A DNA stretch of 31,389 bases from Haplomitrium mnioides. Taxonomy: Eukaryota > Marchantiophyta > Haplomitriopsida > Calobryales. The position numbers were made by a program, and so were the translations under genes. Where the stretch lies: positions 1-31,389 of the forward strand of contig JBNGIS010034952.1 of the NCBI GenBank assembly GCA_049999725.1, given 5' to 3'. Under the pieces are notes generated by a model that was given only the letters and a program-made list of their open reading frames with translations, did no database searches and had not been told where the DNA came from. Positions 1 to 9,215 of this stretch are shown piece by piece; position 1 is the first letter of the stretch, and every line of letters starts with the position of its first letter.

Positions 1-128
1 GAGGTGATTCAACTAGAGGAGGATAATAACATAATCAATGGGGTTCATCTATCTTTCTATTTAGGAGGTGATTCAACTAGAGGAGGATAATAACATAATC
101 AATGGGGTTCATCTATCTTTCTATTTAG
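1..128. repeat. Perfect 64-bp tandem duplication
   Basis: Bases 1-64 (starting gaggtgattc, ending ctatttag) are repeated without a mismatch at 65-128. Everything around it is strongly diverged, so the duplication is either recent or an assembly artefact at the window edge. It is followed at 129 by an AT-rich tatataaag stretch that could be a TATA box of an LTR, but no matching second LTR is visible. Confidence 0.95.
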
Positions 129-239
129 TATATAAAGAAGCGAGAGTGCATTGTTTGGCATCTCTTAACTTGTAGGTTTTGAAGCTTCTTTTTGGGATTC
201 TTCTTGTACTAACTTGTATGTGGAGTGCATGTGTATAAT

Positions 240-1526
240 GTTACATTCAAAGATGGCACTTATATCTTAAATCTAGCTTCAAAGATAGCACTTGTATCTT
301 GGTTCCAAAATAGCACTTGCATCTTAAGTCTAACCTTGAAGATAGCACTTGAATCTTAGTCTAACTTTAAAGAAACAATTATATATTGAATCTAACTTAG
401 AAAATGGTAGTCATATCTCAATTATACCTCAAAGATGTTAGTCTTATCTTGACTGTAGCTTAAAAAAGAGTAGTCATATCTCAAGCTTGGCTTCAAAGAT
501 AGTAGTCATATCCTATGTCTAATCTCACAAATGAGAGTAATATCTTGAATCTAGCTTCAAAAATATTAGTTGTGTCTCAACTATAGATCCAAATATAAAA
601 ATTATATCTTAAATATAGCTTCATATGTGATAGTCTTGTCCTCAATCTAGCTTCTAAAATAGTATTTGCATTTCAATTCTAGCTTCAAAAAAAAGACACT
701 TTTATCTTAAATCTAGTTTCAAAGATAGTAGTCGTAAATTGCTTCGAAAATAGTACTTGCATCTTAAGTCTATCTTCAAAGATGGCACTCAAACCTTAGT
801 CTAGCTTCAAAGAAAGCAATTATATCTTAGAATTTAACTTCAAAAATAGTGCCTATATTTAAACTCTAGCTTCAAATATGGCAATCTTGTCTTAAGACTA
901 GCTTCAAAGATAGGAGTTGTATTTGAAATTTATCTTAAAAATTTAGTAGTTATGTCTCAGGTTTTTCTTCAAATATGGTAGTTGTGTCTTAAATCTAGCC
1001 TAAAATATAGCAATTGTATCTTGAATCTAGCTTCCAAAACAGTAGTCGCACCTCAAGTTTAGCTTCAAAAATAGCAAGTACATCTTATGTTTGGTTTCAA
1101 AAATGGCAACTATATTGTGAATCTAATTTCAGAATGGTATTTTTGTCTCTCAAGTCTAGCTTCAAAGATGGTAGTCGTATCTTAAGTCTAGCTTCCAAAT
1201 AGTAGTTGCACTTCAAGTATTGTCTCAAACATGACTCTCATATATTAAGTCTACAATCAAAGATGGCATTCATATCTTATGTCTAGCTTCACATATAGCT
1301 TTTGTATCTTACGTCTAGCTTTAAAGATGGTATATATACCTTGAATCTAGCTTCCAAAAATAGTAGTTGCATCTTAATTTTGCCATCTTTGAAGCTAGAC
1401 TTGAGATGTAACTACTACTTTAGAATTCAAGATTTGAGTGTAATCTTTCATGGCAATCATGTTTTAAATCTAACTTCAAGAATGGTAGTTGTATCTAAAG
1501 TCTAGCTTTAATATAGCAATTGTAGA
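240..1526. repeat. Minisatellite array, about 32-bp unit, diverged
   Basis: About 40 imperfect copies of a unit near CTAGCTTCAAAGATAGTAGT followed by a CGTATCTTAAGT-like half. Neighbouring CTAG landmarks at 1156 and 1188 give a 32-bp period. Copies differ by substitutions and small indels. A 32-bp period is not a multiple of three, so the short open frames over 1014-1505 are repeat translations, not genes. A stretch near 1378-1425 is in the opposite orientation. Confidence 0.9.
1378..1425 (-). repeat. Inverted unit inside the 32-bp array
   Basis: At 1380-1410 the sequence reads gccatctttgaagctagac and then ttgagat, the reverse complement of the surrounding unit. Forward units resume after about 1440 and continue to about 1526. 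One to two units have therefore been inverted within an otherwise head-to-tail array. Confidence 0.8.
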
Positions 1527-1530
1527 AATT

Positions 1531-2002
1531 AAAAGACATATTTAAAGAGAATAAAACTAAATCAAATGCCAAGATATACAATTATTAAAGACAATACAAG
1601 TAAAAGCTCAAGCAAATTTAGATAAATTATGTAATGAACAAGTTGGCCAATATGGAATTCTCTTTATATTTATGGAAGTAGCGTCATTTGACTTTCTTCA
1701 ATTACAAGTTTCTTCAACTTCCAAATTTAAAAAAAAAAAAAAAACAACCTTGCACTACATATCTTCTTTTACTTACAAGCTACTTCAACTTCTAGACCTA
1801 AAAGTAACCTTATTACATTTTCCAACTTAGAAAGAACATTGTCTAACTTCCAAACCTTCTTTGGAAGTCACTACAATTTTCAAACATGCCACTACATTTG
1901 GTAGTCACAATCACTCTAAAACATTTCACAACATTTTAGGAGTCACTACCATTTTCGTCACTCCTTTTTATTTTTACAATATAATATTTACTTTACTACA
2001 CA
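1531..2002 (-). mobile_element. Putative 3' LTR region of a minus-strand Ty3/gypsy element
   Basis: On the minus strand a purine-rich tract, aattagaaggggaggatt, is followed directly by TGTGTAGTAAAG. This is the usual arrangement of a polypurine tract and the first TG of a 3' LTR, and it lies just downstream of the chromodomain remnant. The LTR's other end cannot be fixed because no second copy is in the window, so the 1531 limit is only the edge of the minisatellite. The stretch is AT-rich, has a poly-A run near 1728-1744, and holds no gene. Confidence 0.4.
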
Positions 2003-2020
2003 ATCCTCCCCTTCTAATTT
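2003..2020 (-). other. Polypurine tract of the minus-strand gypsy remnant
   Basis: Read on the minus strand this is aaattagaaggggaggatt, purine-rich and directly before the putative LTR TG at 2002. Polypurine tracts prime plus-strand DNA synthesis in LTR retrotransposons. Its position between the chromodomain and the LTR is as expected. Confidence 0.5.
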
Positions 2021-2050
2021 ATAAGGTCATCATCATTATTAGCTCTCTCA

Positions 2051-2560
2051 AATCTTGAATAAGATCTTGAAATTCTCAAGGTTAGAATACATCTCTCAAT
2101 TAGCATTGTGAAGTGAATAATCTTTCTACAAAACTTTGTACTAAACTAATGGATGGTGACTACACTTAATAACTTGCTTTTTCAAAATATCATTGACTTT
2201 TTATTTTTTATAATCATCAATAACTATAGATAGAGGAGGGAATTGTACACAATTTTGAAAAGAAGATGGACTAGAAACAAAAGTCTTTAGTTAAAACACA
2301 TGGAAAATAGTATAGATCTTAAGATTGGAAGGAAGTTCAAATTTTCATGCAGTGTGAGAAATGACTTATGAAATAGAGAAAAAAAAAACAATCCAAGGTA
2401 AGTACAACTTACATATTTGAGTATTTAAAGACAAAGAAAGATAACTTTGTCACTTTAAACAAAACAAAAAATCACGAAAAAATTATATATTTTTCAATTT
2501 TGAGCAATAACAAGATGGTTGCAAGCATCTTGCAAAGAAGAAGATAAGATTGTACCTTTT
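2051..2560 (-). pseudogene. Ty3/gypsy chromovirus pol fragment: integrase tail and chromodomain
   Basis: The minus-strand translation, with several stops, keeps the order seen at the end of chromoviral pol. First comes a helical segment (DACNHLVIAQN) and a GD.V.L-like stretch (SDKVIFLCL). Next is FELPSNLKIYTIFHVF, matching the conserved LP..L.IH.VFHVS block. Last is a chromodomain: KVNDILKKQVIKC, then YKVL.KDYSLHNAN.E, equivalent to YLVKWKGYP...TWE, then NLENFKILFKI. Both aromatic-cage tryptophans are now stop codons (TAG and TGA). Chromodomains guide integration to marked chromatin; this one cannot function. The upstream integrase core and RT are missing here. The clade call rests on domain order. 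Confidence 0.75.
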
Positions 2561-3432
2561 GAATTCACTATAATTTTTGTTCTTATTTAAGGTTTTGAAG
2601 ATGATTTGAGACCGCAAGCCATATATATATGTCAAAATGTAAAATTAGAAAGAGATAACTTGAATATTTTTTTGATTAGAATAGTGGAGGTGAAAACATC
2701 TGCAATAAACATACATCAACATTGCATGGAGGCAAAAGAGACCTTCATCAACATCAACAAGAAAAAAAAACTATTGATAATAGAAAACATAGTGAAGATA
2801 TTAAAGACAATTATTTTAAAGTGTTTGATTATAATTGAATGTGATTCAATTTAGTAGGATTAGAACTACTTGCATTATGAAAATGCCATAATCATATAGC
2901 TAGAAATCATATTTCTGAACAGCCAAACCACTAAGTAAGCATTGTTAAGAAGTGAAAGAGACACCAATAAAATCCTATGAGAAGAAAACAATGAAGTAAT
3001 ATTCCCCTTTGTATATGTTAGTAAGTACTTCCCATAAGTGTTATTTATTGTGGAAGGTTTTGTATTTTTAATGAAAATCTTGTTAAGTGTTTGCAATATT
3101 TTTGTATGTGAATCAAAAGAAAATAATGAAAATTAAAATCAACTACCTAGCAAAGAAGGAGGATAATCATAGCAGATGTGAAAATATCAAAGAAGGAAAC
3201 TCAATAGCTTAAGATATAGAGAAATAAGACAAGAATGAGTACATTGTGACACTATCACAAGTTGCACTGCTAAGCTACTAAAGACAATAAGCTAACATTT
3301 CCAGAAAAATACATGCATATGTTCTATAGTGATCTTAGATGGGAAAATTATATGGGTGTATAAGCAAGTAAAGAAATTCAATTTTATTTTTTTTTGCTCT
3401 CCACCATGAGAAGATTGAGTGCTCTCTCTTGA
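2561..3432. other. No supported gene
   Basis: AT-rich sequence between the gypsy and copia remnants. The short open frames at 2606-2854 (plus) and 2875-3096 (minus) show no recognisable motifs and look like chance. Some of it may be unrecognisably decayed retrotransposon, since pol fragments on the minus strand flank both sides. Confidence 0.5.
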
Positions 3433-3879
3433 TTACTTGCTCTTGATGGTGACAAGATAGTTATGATATTGCTGCAACTTTGTTAGTATAATGCAAAAAG
3501 CCTTCTTAAGTCTACACGCATACCTAGAACAACTTTCGTTCACACATCTTTTTGGTTGAGTCAAATATATTTTTTCGTGTAAATCTCTATGTAGAAAGAC
3601 ATTCTTGAAAACCATCTGATGCAAACTCCACCTTTTGCTTGTTACTAAAGCCACTACAGTTCTAATGGTTGTCATTTTGGCCATTGAATTGAAGGTCTTT
3701 TCATAGTTAATGCTATACTCTTAGGCATAACCTTTTTCAAACCAAATGTGCTTTGTAGCGACTTGTGCTACCATCTACATTGTGTTTGATTTTGTAAATC
3801 TATTTATAGTTAATAGCCTTCATCCCTTCAACCAGATCTCATGTGTGATTTTGAACAAGTGCTTTCATCTCCTTATCTA
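3433..3879 (-). pseudogene. Ty1/copia reverse transcriptase fragment (RVT_2), distal half of a split pol
   Basis: The minus strand encodes, from high to low coordinate, KEMKALVQNHT, EGMKAINYK, IYKIKHNVDGSTSRYKAHLV, then after a frameshift GYA.EYSINYEKTF, then an open frame of 83 residues (3684-3433). That frame carries MAKMTTIRTVVAL, LHQMVFKNVFLHRDL and ACRLKKAF. These are the ordered blocks of the copia RT N-terminal half; the usual D of the LHQMDVKNAFL block is F. The frame loses homology after RLKKA, before the YVDD catalytic motif. Stops, a frameshift and loss of the first catalytic D show it is dead. The other half of the same pol appears to lie at 7588-9215. Confidence 0.85.
3873..3879 (+). 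repeat. Left copy of candidate 7-bp target-site duplication (TTATCTA)
   Basis: TTATCTA here recurs at 7588-7594, exactly where the two parts of the copia RT reading break and resume. Seven bases can match by chance in AT-rich DNA, but the position at the homology break makes a duplication plausible. Confidence 0.45.
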
Positions 3880-4189
3880 GCAAGTGTTACTAAGTTCTTG
3901 TTTTATTTGGTAGTAGCAAATTTTATTTATTTTTTGGTGATTTAGTATCGGAAAACATCTATCTTATGTTTGTGAAATTGTTTTGCAAAAAAATTGTTTT
4001 TTAATAAATACAAATTGTTTTTTTACATGGAGATTGCACTTAAAAAGATTTGTATAATTAAAGTTTCATGAAAAAAAACATTTTGTATACTTGAAATATT
4101 TCTCTAAAACATCACACAATTGTGAATACACTAAGTTCATAAAAAATTAAATTAAACATATATGTTTTAAGAAAAACATATTCAATCAA

Positions 4190-4562
4190 ACATGCATATG
4201 CGCGCATGGACTCCAAATCAAAACCCTAAAGCCTATGAATGAATAGACTCCAAACTAAAACTCTTAAGCCTATGCGTAAATGGGTTGCTAAAATCCATGT
4301 AGACATAGACTTCAAATGAGAACTCTAAAGCCTATGTGTGCATGGACTGTTGAAGTTCTGCCACATATAGACTTTGAGTTGGAATGCTAGCTAGAAGCCT
4401 AAAGGTGCATGGATTGCTAAAGCCTATACGTGCATGGACTACTAAAGCTTATACGCGCATGCATATTTGAAACTTATGAACATGTAGATTGTTGAAGCTC
4501 ATCCGCACATGGACTATTGAATCTCTAACACCTATTGGTTGTTGAAGCTCATGTGCACATGG
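4190..4562. repeat. GCGC-palindrome minisatellite, array 1
   Basis: Diverged copies of a 25-45 bp unit centred on CCTATGCGCGCATGGACT-like half palindromes, for example catatgcgcgcatggact near 4195 and tacgtgcatggactactaaagc near 4430. Longer units carry aaatcaaaaccctaaagcc-type spacers. It is the same family as the arrays at 6.4, 9.8, 11.6, 12.8, 14.6, 28.9 and 29.5 kb. Confidence 0.8.
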
Positions 4563-5199
4563 GCTGGTAGCTCACTAGTGAAAGCACCTTGGTCATTGTA
4601 ATTCGGATTTGGAAGAGTCAAGTTTGCATAGAGTAGGAGACATACACAATTCTCAATATGATGAAGTTGTAGGTTTCCAAAAGGTGAAAGACAAATGTAA
4701 AGTTGGTTTCTATAAGCAAAGCTGAGGATGGCTATGTAATTTGTTTCCCCTCTAACTAGATTTACTAGACTACTAAAGATGTTGCTAGGGAAGTTTTCCT
4801 TGAGTCTCATACAACAATTGGCACTTGAAAATAGGAAAGTACAATGACCAAACATAAGTGTGAGTCGCAAGCCAAAGAGCACTAAAATTAATTTGTACAC
4901 TTGCTCTTTTTGCACAAGGATAGTTTAAACATAGTGCACAAAGAACAAGTATACAAATTAATTCAATAGGAGTCTATGTATAGGTACTAGAGCTAACTTT
5001 GCTTTAGGAGGAAGTGGTGTAGTGTATTGGTTGCCTTGGTGACCTTTGCATCGATAGCATTGTTTGCTTATCTTGTAGCAAGGTTTCTTGCCTAGGCCTT
5101 CACTTCTAAGCAACTCTTTGGGCTTCTTTTAACACTTTTTTGATGAGAAAATTGCAAAGAAAGTATTTCCTTAGAACATCCCAAAAGAACTAGTGAAAC

Positions 5200-5465
5200 A
5201 AATTTCCCGCAGTAGATGATGAACTTGTCATGTTTCTCTTTCCAGATGGAAACTTTGCAACCATTGATGATGTCTCATGAGTAGTACTCAATAGGATGGA
5301 TGATAGTTAGTATGAGTATAATGGCCATATTTTATATCGATCTTTATATGAACTTACATTGCCTTGTTTCCCCGACTAAGAAGTGTACATAAGGTATAAT
5401 TTTAGTGTGTTGTTTGTGAGGATTGAATGTTCAGTTGGTAGTGGCCATTGTTCTTTGTAGAAATG
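5200..5465 (+). pseudogene. Decayed coding stretch, unknown protein (in 3.7-kb insert)
   Basis: Plus frame 1 reads with few stops over about 90 codons and has protein-like composition, for example FPAVDDELVMFLFPDGNF, then ATIDDVS, VVLNRMDDS and YEYNGHILYRSLYELTLPCF. Stops interrupt at VS.VV, DDS.YE and PD.EV. I recognise no family. It lies upstream of and parallel to the coding-like stretch at 5718-6080, so both may be exons of one lost gene carried by the insert. It could also be chance, but the mixed D/E-rich and hydrophobic composition is unlike the AT-rich surroundings. Confidence 0.4.
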
Positions 5466-5512
5466 TCTTGTGATTTTGATACTATTTGTGTGCATATAAG
5501 AAATGCAACTAG

Positions 5513-5552
5513 TATAGATGGGGGATTGTGACATATAGATGGGGGATTGTGA
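5513..5552. repeat. Short 21-bp tandem duplication
   Basis: tatagatgggggattgtgaca at 5513-5533 is repeated at 5534-5552, missing only the last two bases. It is a local duplication with no apparent function. Confidence 0.85.
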
Positions 5553-5717
5553 TCAATGGTCTTAGAATAAGTGGCAATATTTCATGTTTAGATTCGCTAA
5601 AGGACAACCACCCCTTGCAAGTTGTATTGCCAATGGATCAATTTGAGGAAGCAAAAATACCACAGCTGTTATAATTGAGCTTACTGCAACCATTTTAAAT
5701 GAGGTGCATCTTTTAAT

Positions 5718-6080
5718 GCATGGCGCACTTCTCTTGCATCTAAAAATCAAATCTTCTCCGCATAGAAGACACAAAAAGAATGGGATTGCTATAAATCTTG
5801 GCATCCAAACCAAAGGGAGGCTCACAAAATTTATGAGGACATTTGGGGTTCAGTATTTGAGGGAGCAATGCTACTTGCAGAAAGGGTTCTTCATATTGGA
5901 GGAGTTTTGGATCTCTTTGGTGATCTTCTTGGGGAGAATGAGCAACAAGTAGCAGTGTTTGCCAACTTTCATAACAAAGTCTTGTTTTAGCTCATTCAAC
6001 TCAATGAAAATTCTGCAACATGTGCTATAGCCTCCAATATACTTCAATTTATATTCTTTTGATAAGAAGAATTTCATAAG
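5718..6080 (+). pseudogene. Decayed exon of an unknown protein (in 3.7-kb insert)
   Basis: Plus frame 3 gives a strongly protein-like run. It includes GASFNAWRTSLASKNQIFSA before a stop, EWDCYKSWHPNQREAHKIYE, then IWGSVFEGAMLLAERVLHIG, then VLDLFGDLLGENEQQVAVFA and NFHNKVLF before another stop. It continues LIQLNENSATCAIASNIL. From 5778 about 70 codons run with no stop in a region where stops are otherwise frequent, with an amphipathic helix-like core. Open frames on the opposite strand are shadows of this one. I do not recognise the family. Downstream stops (about 6052 onward) end it. It is probably an exon of a host-type gene captured by, or native to, the inserted repeat. Confidence 0.5.
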
Positions 6081-6429
6081 AAGGAAAGCTAAGCCTTGAC
6101 AATGCAAGCTTTACACACAACTACTAGGTTAAACATGTACATGTATATTTATGAGAAAGAGTCTTAGTATACTCCTTGCAACTCAATAGCTATGTTAATT
6201 CAACTAATATCTACTAACAAATTGGCTCTCTAAGAGTTTTAAAACACACACCTTTTGTACTTTTTGATTTGTGTGCATTTGGGTTGTACAACACTTCTTA
6301 TATCTTGTATTTTTAACATAGCTGCAATGTCTTATCTACGACTTTTGCCTAAAATAAAATTAGCCTTTGAAATGGAACACTTGCAACCAATTTGTAATGG
6401 AAAATGACTTTGCCTCTAAAACATTTTCT
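6081..6429. other. No supported gene
   Basis: AT-rich spacer between the decayed exon and the second minisatellite array. Nothing recognisable on either strand. Confidence 0.5.
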
Positions 6430-7075
6430 TGCTTGGACTAATGAAGCCCTTGCATGCAATGACTACTGAAACCTAAATAAGTAGTGACTTCAAAGTGAAA
6501 GCTAGAACCCTCTAAGTGCATGGATTTCAAAGCAAAACTCAAAATCCTTTACTTGCTTGGATTAATGAAGCTTTTGCATGTAGAAACCCGTAGTCTGTTG
6601 CGTATTTGTACTATTGAACTCTATGCACGTATAGACTCCAAAGCAGAACTTAGAACCCCATGCGCACATGGATTGTTGAAGCCAATACGTATTAAACTAT
6701 TGGAGCCAATGTGCATATAATATTTTAAAGCCCATATACGCAAGGACTTTTAAAGCCTATGAGCATATAGACTACTGAAGTCGATAAGCACATGGACTGC
6801 TGAAGCCCATACAAGCATAGAATGTTGAAGCCTATGCGCGCATGGACTACTGAAGCCTATGCGCACATGATTATTGAAGCCCATATGCCTATAGACTGTT
6901 GAATCCATTGCAAACATGGATTTTTGAAGTCTATGCGCGCATGGACTACTGAAGCCAATGCGCGTATGCACTAGTGAAGCCCGTACGCACATGGACTATT
7001 GAAGTTCAAGCGCGAACAAACTGCCAAAGCCTATCTGTATATGGACTTTGAAATGAAACTCAAAACCCTCCGCAA
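6430..7075. repeat. GCGC-palindrome minisatellite, array 2 (25-bp unit)
   Basis: The clearest copy of the family. Between about 6830 and 7040 a 25-bp unit near AAGCCTATGCGCGCATGGAC plus TACTG repeats about nine times head to tail. The left part (6430-6760) has longer units with caaagcaaaactcaaaatcc-type spacers. Many units contain an intact ATGCGCGCAT or ATGCGCACAT core, so each unit is partly self-complementary. The minus-strand open frame at 6750-6992 is the repeat translated (repeated SSPCAHRLQ-like words), not a gene. Confidence 0.9.
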
Positions 7076-7189
7076 TCTTGGACATATGAAGCTTGGGTGC
7101 CTCTAACCTTTGAAGAACTGTTACCCCAAAGCTTAGGCGCACTTGAGCTCTACCAGAAATTTTGTGTTTACTTTTAAGACAATTGATCT

Positions 7190-7538
7190 ATATTTGCAAC
7201 ATGTCTACACATGTTTGAAGTTTGAACTAGAATTTTAATTTGAAAATGAATTAATTCTAAAAATTGTTGGAAGTTTAATGCGCTAGAATATTCTCCAGCT
7301 ATGTTGCAAGTTCATATAAAAAAGACACAATTTTAAGTCTTTTTATTGAATTCAATATTCTCACTATTTTCACAAAAAAATAATTTCATTAAATTTTGCA
7401 TGTAAATACTTCATTTCTATCAAACAGACTTGTTAAAAACACCAAAATTCAATTTAAAAAGCTCTCTAAATTATTCCTCGAAAAAAACCCTCATTTTTCT
7501 TCTTTTTTTAGCCTAAAATTGTTATTTTTTTTCAACAG
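7190..7538 (+). repeat. AT-rich block shared with 30.44-30.73 kb, ending in an acceptor-like site
   Basis: This block matches 30,440-30,726 by eye in order: a tattttcacaaaaa run, attttgcat, a cttgttaaaa...cc(a)aaaatt run, a cgaaaaaaaccctc-like run, then tttttagcctaaa. Each copy lies just after a GCGC minisatellite and ends in a pyrimidine-rich tract plus CAACAG or TAACAG. In the second copy coding homology starts right after it, so the block looks like the 3' end of an intron. Confidence 0.55.
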
Positions 7539-7587
7539 ATAAAGTTCTTGTTTTGAGTAGTCTGCTCCTAGTTCATAGTAGTGGCTG

Positions 7588-7594
7588 TTATCTA
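7588..7594 (+). repeat. Right copy of candidate 7-bp target-site duplication (TTATCTA)
   Basis: Matches 3873-3879 and sits at the edge of the copia homology, next to the right end of the 3.7-kb insertion. Confidence 0.45.
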
Positions 7595-9215
7595 TGGCAA
7601 TTTACCACTTTTCAGCTTTTACAACTTCTTTGAAAGAAATTGGTTATTTCTCTTTTATAGTTTCCATCTATATGCATAGAGAAACTTTGTGTAGCTATCA
7701 TACTTCAATCTATCTACTGGATGCTTAAATGGAGTATTTACCCTCACAGATGTTTGTGGAATAACTTCATTTGGTTGATGTAAGCGATGTACTCCATTTG
7801 TTATAACTTGTGGCATGTTGAGTTGATTTTCTTGATTATGCTGACCCTTGTTCTCATTGTCAGATATATTCTGAACCTAGTTTGTAATGTTAGGTATTGT
7901 TACCTGCTTTCCATTATCATTGGGAGAAAATCTTACTTCCTTTGAAATTTTTAGAAAAATGTGTATTTGTCGAATTTCCACCAAAACTTGAAATAGAGTT
8001 GTTGGTTTGAGACAAAACTCTGGGAATCTGTTCAAGGGTATGCATGTGTCTCTACAAACTTCTGGAATTCTCAAAAGTTTGTGTAGAACTCACTGGTTGA
8101 TACCAGCTACTTAGTTTGTCAAAAACAACATCACGATTAACTCTTACTTCTCTTGTGCTTGGATTATAACACTTATAGCCTTTTTGGTCTCTTGAGTAAC
8201 AAATAAATATGCACTTCTCATCCTTTGGACAAAGTTTTTATCTCATCTCTTCATGAATATTCACATATGCAATGTATCTAAATACCTTAAGGTGATCCAA
8301 ATTAGGGTTTTGCCAATAATATGCCTATTAAGGTGTCTTGTTATGAGCTCTAGTTGTGGACCATATGCTTATAACATAGGCTGTTATTGAAATAACCTCT
8401 TTTCAATGCTGGTTTGGAACATGCTTCTCGTTCACGAGAGCTCTTGCTATTTCAGCAATATACCAGTTTTTTTTTCTTTTGGCTACTCTATTTTGTTGTG
8501 GCATGTGCTGACAAGCGTACCGGCACTGAATTTCATGGTGCTGTAAAAATTGTAAGAACCATTTTGAGAAATATTCTCCCCCTCTATTTGAAAGAGATAC
8601 TTGATGTAACTTTCTTTCTCTCTTCTCCACCATAGCTTTGAAGTTGCAAAAATGATCAAAAACTTCACTTTTGATTTCATGAAATAAACCCAAACATTTC
8701 TGGTACAATCATCGACAAAAATTTCATAATATTTATTACCACTTACGGACAGATTTGTGGTTGTTTTTATATGTGAGTGAATCACCTCCAAAGGTTGTTT
8801 GCTCACTTGAGCATGTTGGGGAAAAGGATGCTTGAAACTTTTACTGAATTGACAAGAACCACAAACATGATCCATCGTAACTCTGGCTTTAAATTGAGGT
8901 AAACCAATGACCAAGTTGGTGTTCTTCATATTCAAAAGTCTCTCAAAATGGCCAACTCTCTTGTGCCAAATATCTAGATCTGAAATTAGACCTTTCCCAT
9001 GAGTAATGTATGTTGATTTTGTGTTGGAATGTTTACATTGAGTGTAAAAAAAAATATTCTAGCCTTATTTCTTCTAATCTTGACATTATAGTGGTTCTTC
9101 ACATCTTCTACATACACTCAATAGGCATTAAACTTCACTTGGTATCCCTGATCTACAATTTGACTTACCGAAACTAGATTTTTTAGTGAAGATACAAAGT
9201 GGAGGAAGTGGCCTT
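7588..9215 (-). pseudogene. Ty1/copia pol fragment: GAG-pre-integrase, integrase, start of RT
   Basis: Read from high to low coordinate: KNLVSVSQIVDQGYQVKF; DIWHKRVGHFERLLNMKN with CGSCQFSK (HHCC zinc site of the pre-integrase domain); SKQPLEVIHSHI; YYEIFVDDCTRNVWVYF; then after a frameshift KAMVEK-like sequence, SNRGGEYFS, MPQQNRVAKRKKN and EIARALVNEKHVPN. Next come DHLKVFRYIAYVNI, EKCIFICYSRDQKGYKCYN and VNRDVVFDKLSSWY, the copia integrase tail. It ends with PISFKEVVKAEKW at the start of RT. All three acidic catalytic positions of the integrase are changed: HSD to HSH, SDRGGE to SNRGGE, and VAERK to VAKRK. Many stops and frameshifts confirm decay. The RT continues at 3879-3433 beyond the insertion. 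Confidence 0.9.

Larger units (their letters stand above)
3880..7587. mobile_element. About 3.7-kb insertion splitting a copia pol
   Basis: Copia homology on the minus strand reads VVKAEKW.IAIDN up to about 7590 and resumes as DKEMKALVQN at about 3879, the expected next residues. The DNA between is therefore inserted. It is flanked by TTATCTA and has the 13-mer aagttcttgtttt near both ends (3892-3904, 7542-7554). Inside, in order: AT-rich DNA, a GCGC minisatellite, two decayed coding stretches, a second GCGC minisatellite, and an AT-rich block shared with 30.44-30.73 kb. No clear terminal inverted repeats or LTRs are visible, so the class of element is unknown. Confidence 0.6.

Noticed and set aside
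1014-1505. Open frames over the 32-bp array that look like a repeat protein (S.ASK-like words)
   Set aside because: They are short, the repeat period is not a multiple of three, and the frame changes from unit to unit; this is minisatellite sequence read as protein.
240-1526. CRISPR-like array of 32-bp repeats
   Set aside because: Units are directly adjacent with no unique spacers, highly diverged, and the context is plant retrotransposon DNA.
2875-3096. Minus-strand 73-codon frame as the missing copia RNase H
   Set aside because: Compared with RNase H blocks (YEDN, KHI, FVSW-like), no match was found in any frame.
4532-4915. 127-codon minus-strand open frame with hydrophobic stretches
   Set aside because: No family motif, partly overlaps a minisatellite, and the opposite strand is equally protein-like in places. 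Not enough to call a gene.
5030-5080. Minus-strand CYRCKGHQG as a gag zinc knuckle
   Set aside because: Only one C-X2-C and one H with wrong spacing to a final C, and no gag homology around it.
6750-6992. Minus-strand frame with repeated SSPCAHRLQ-like words
   Set aside because: A direct translation of the 25-bp GCGC minisatellite; no constraint beyond the DNA repeat.
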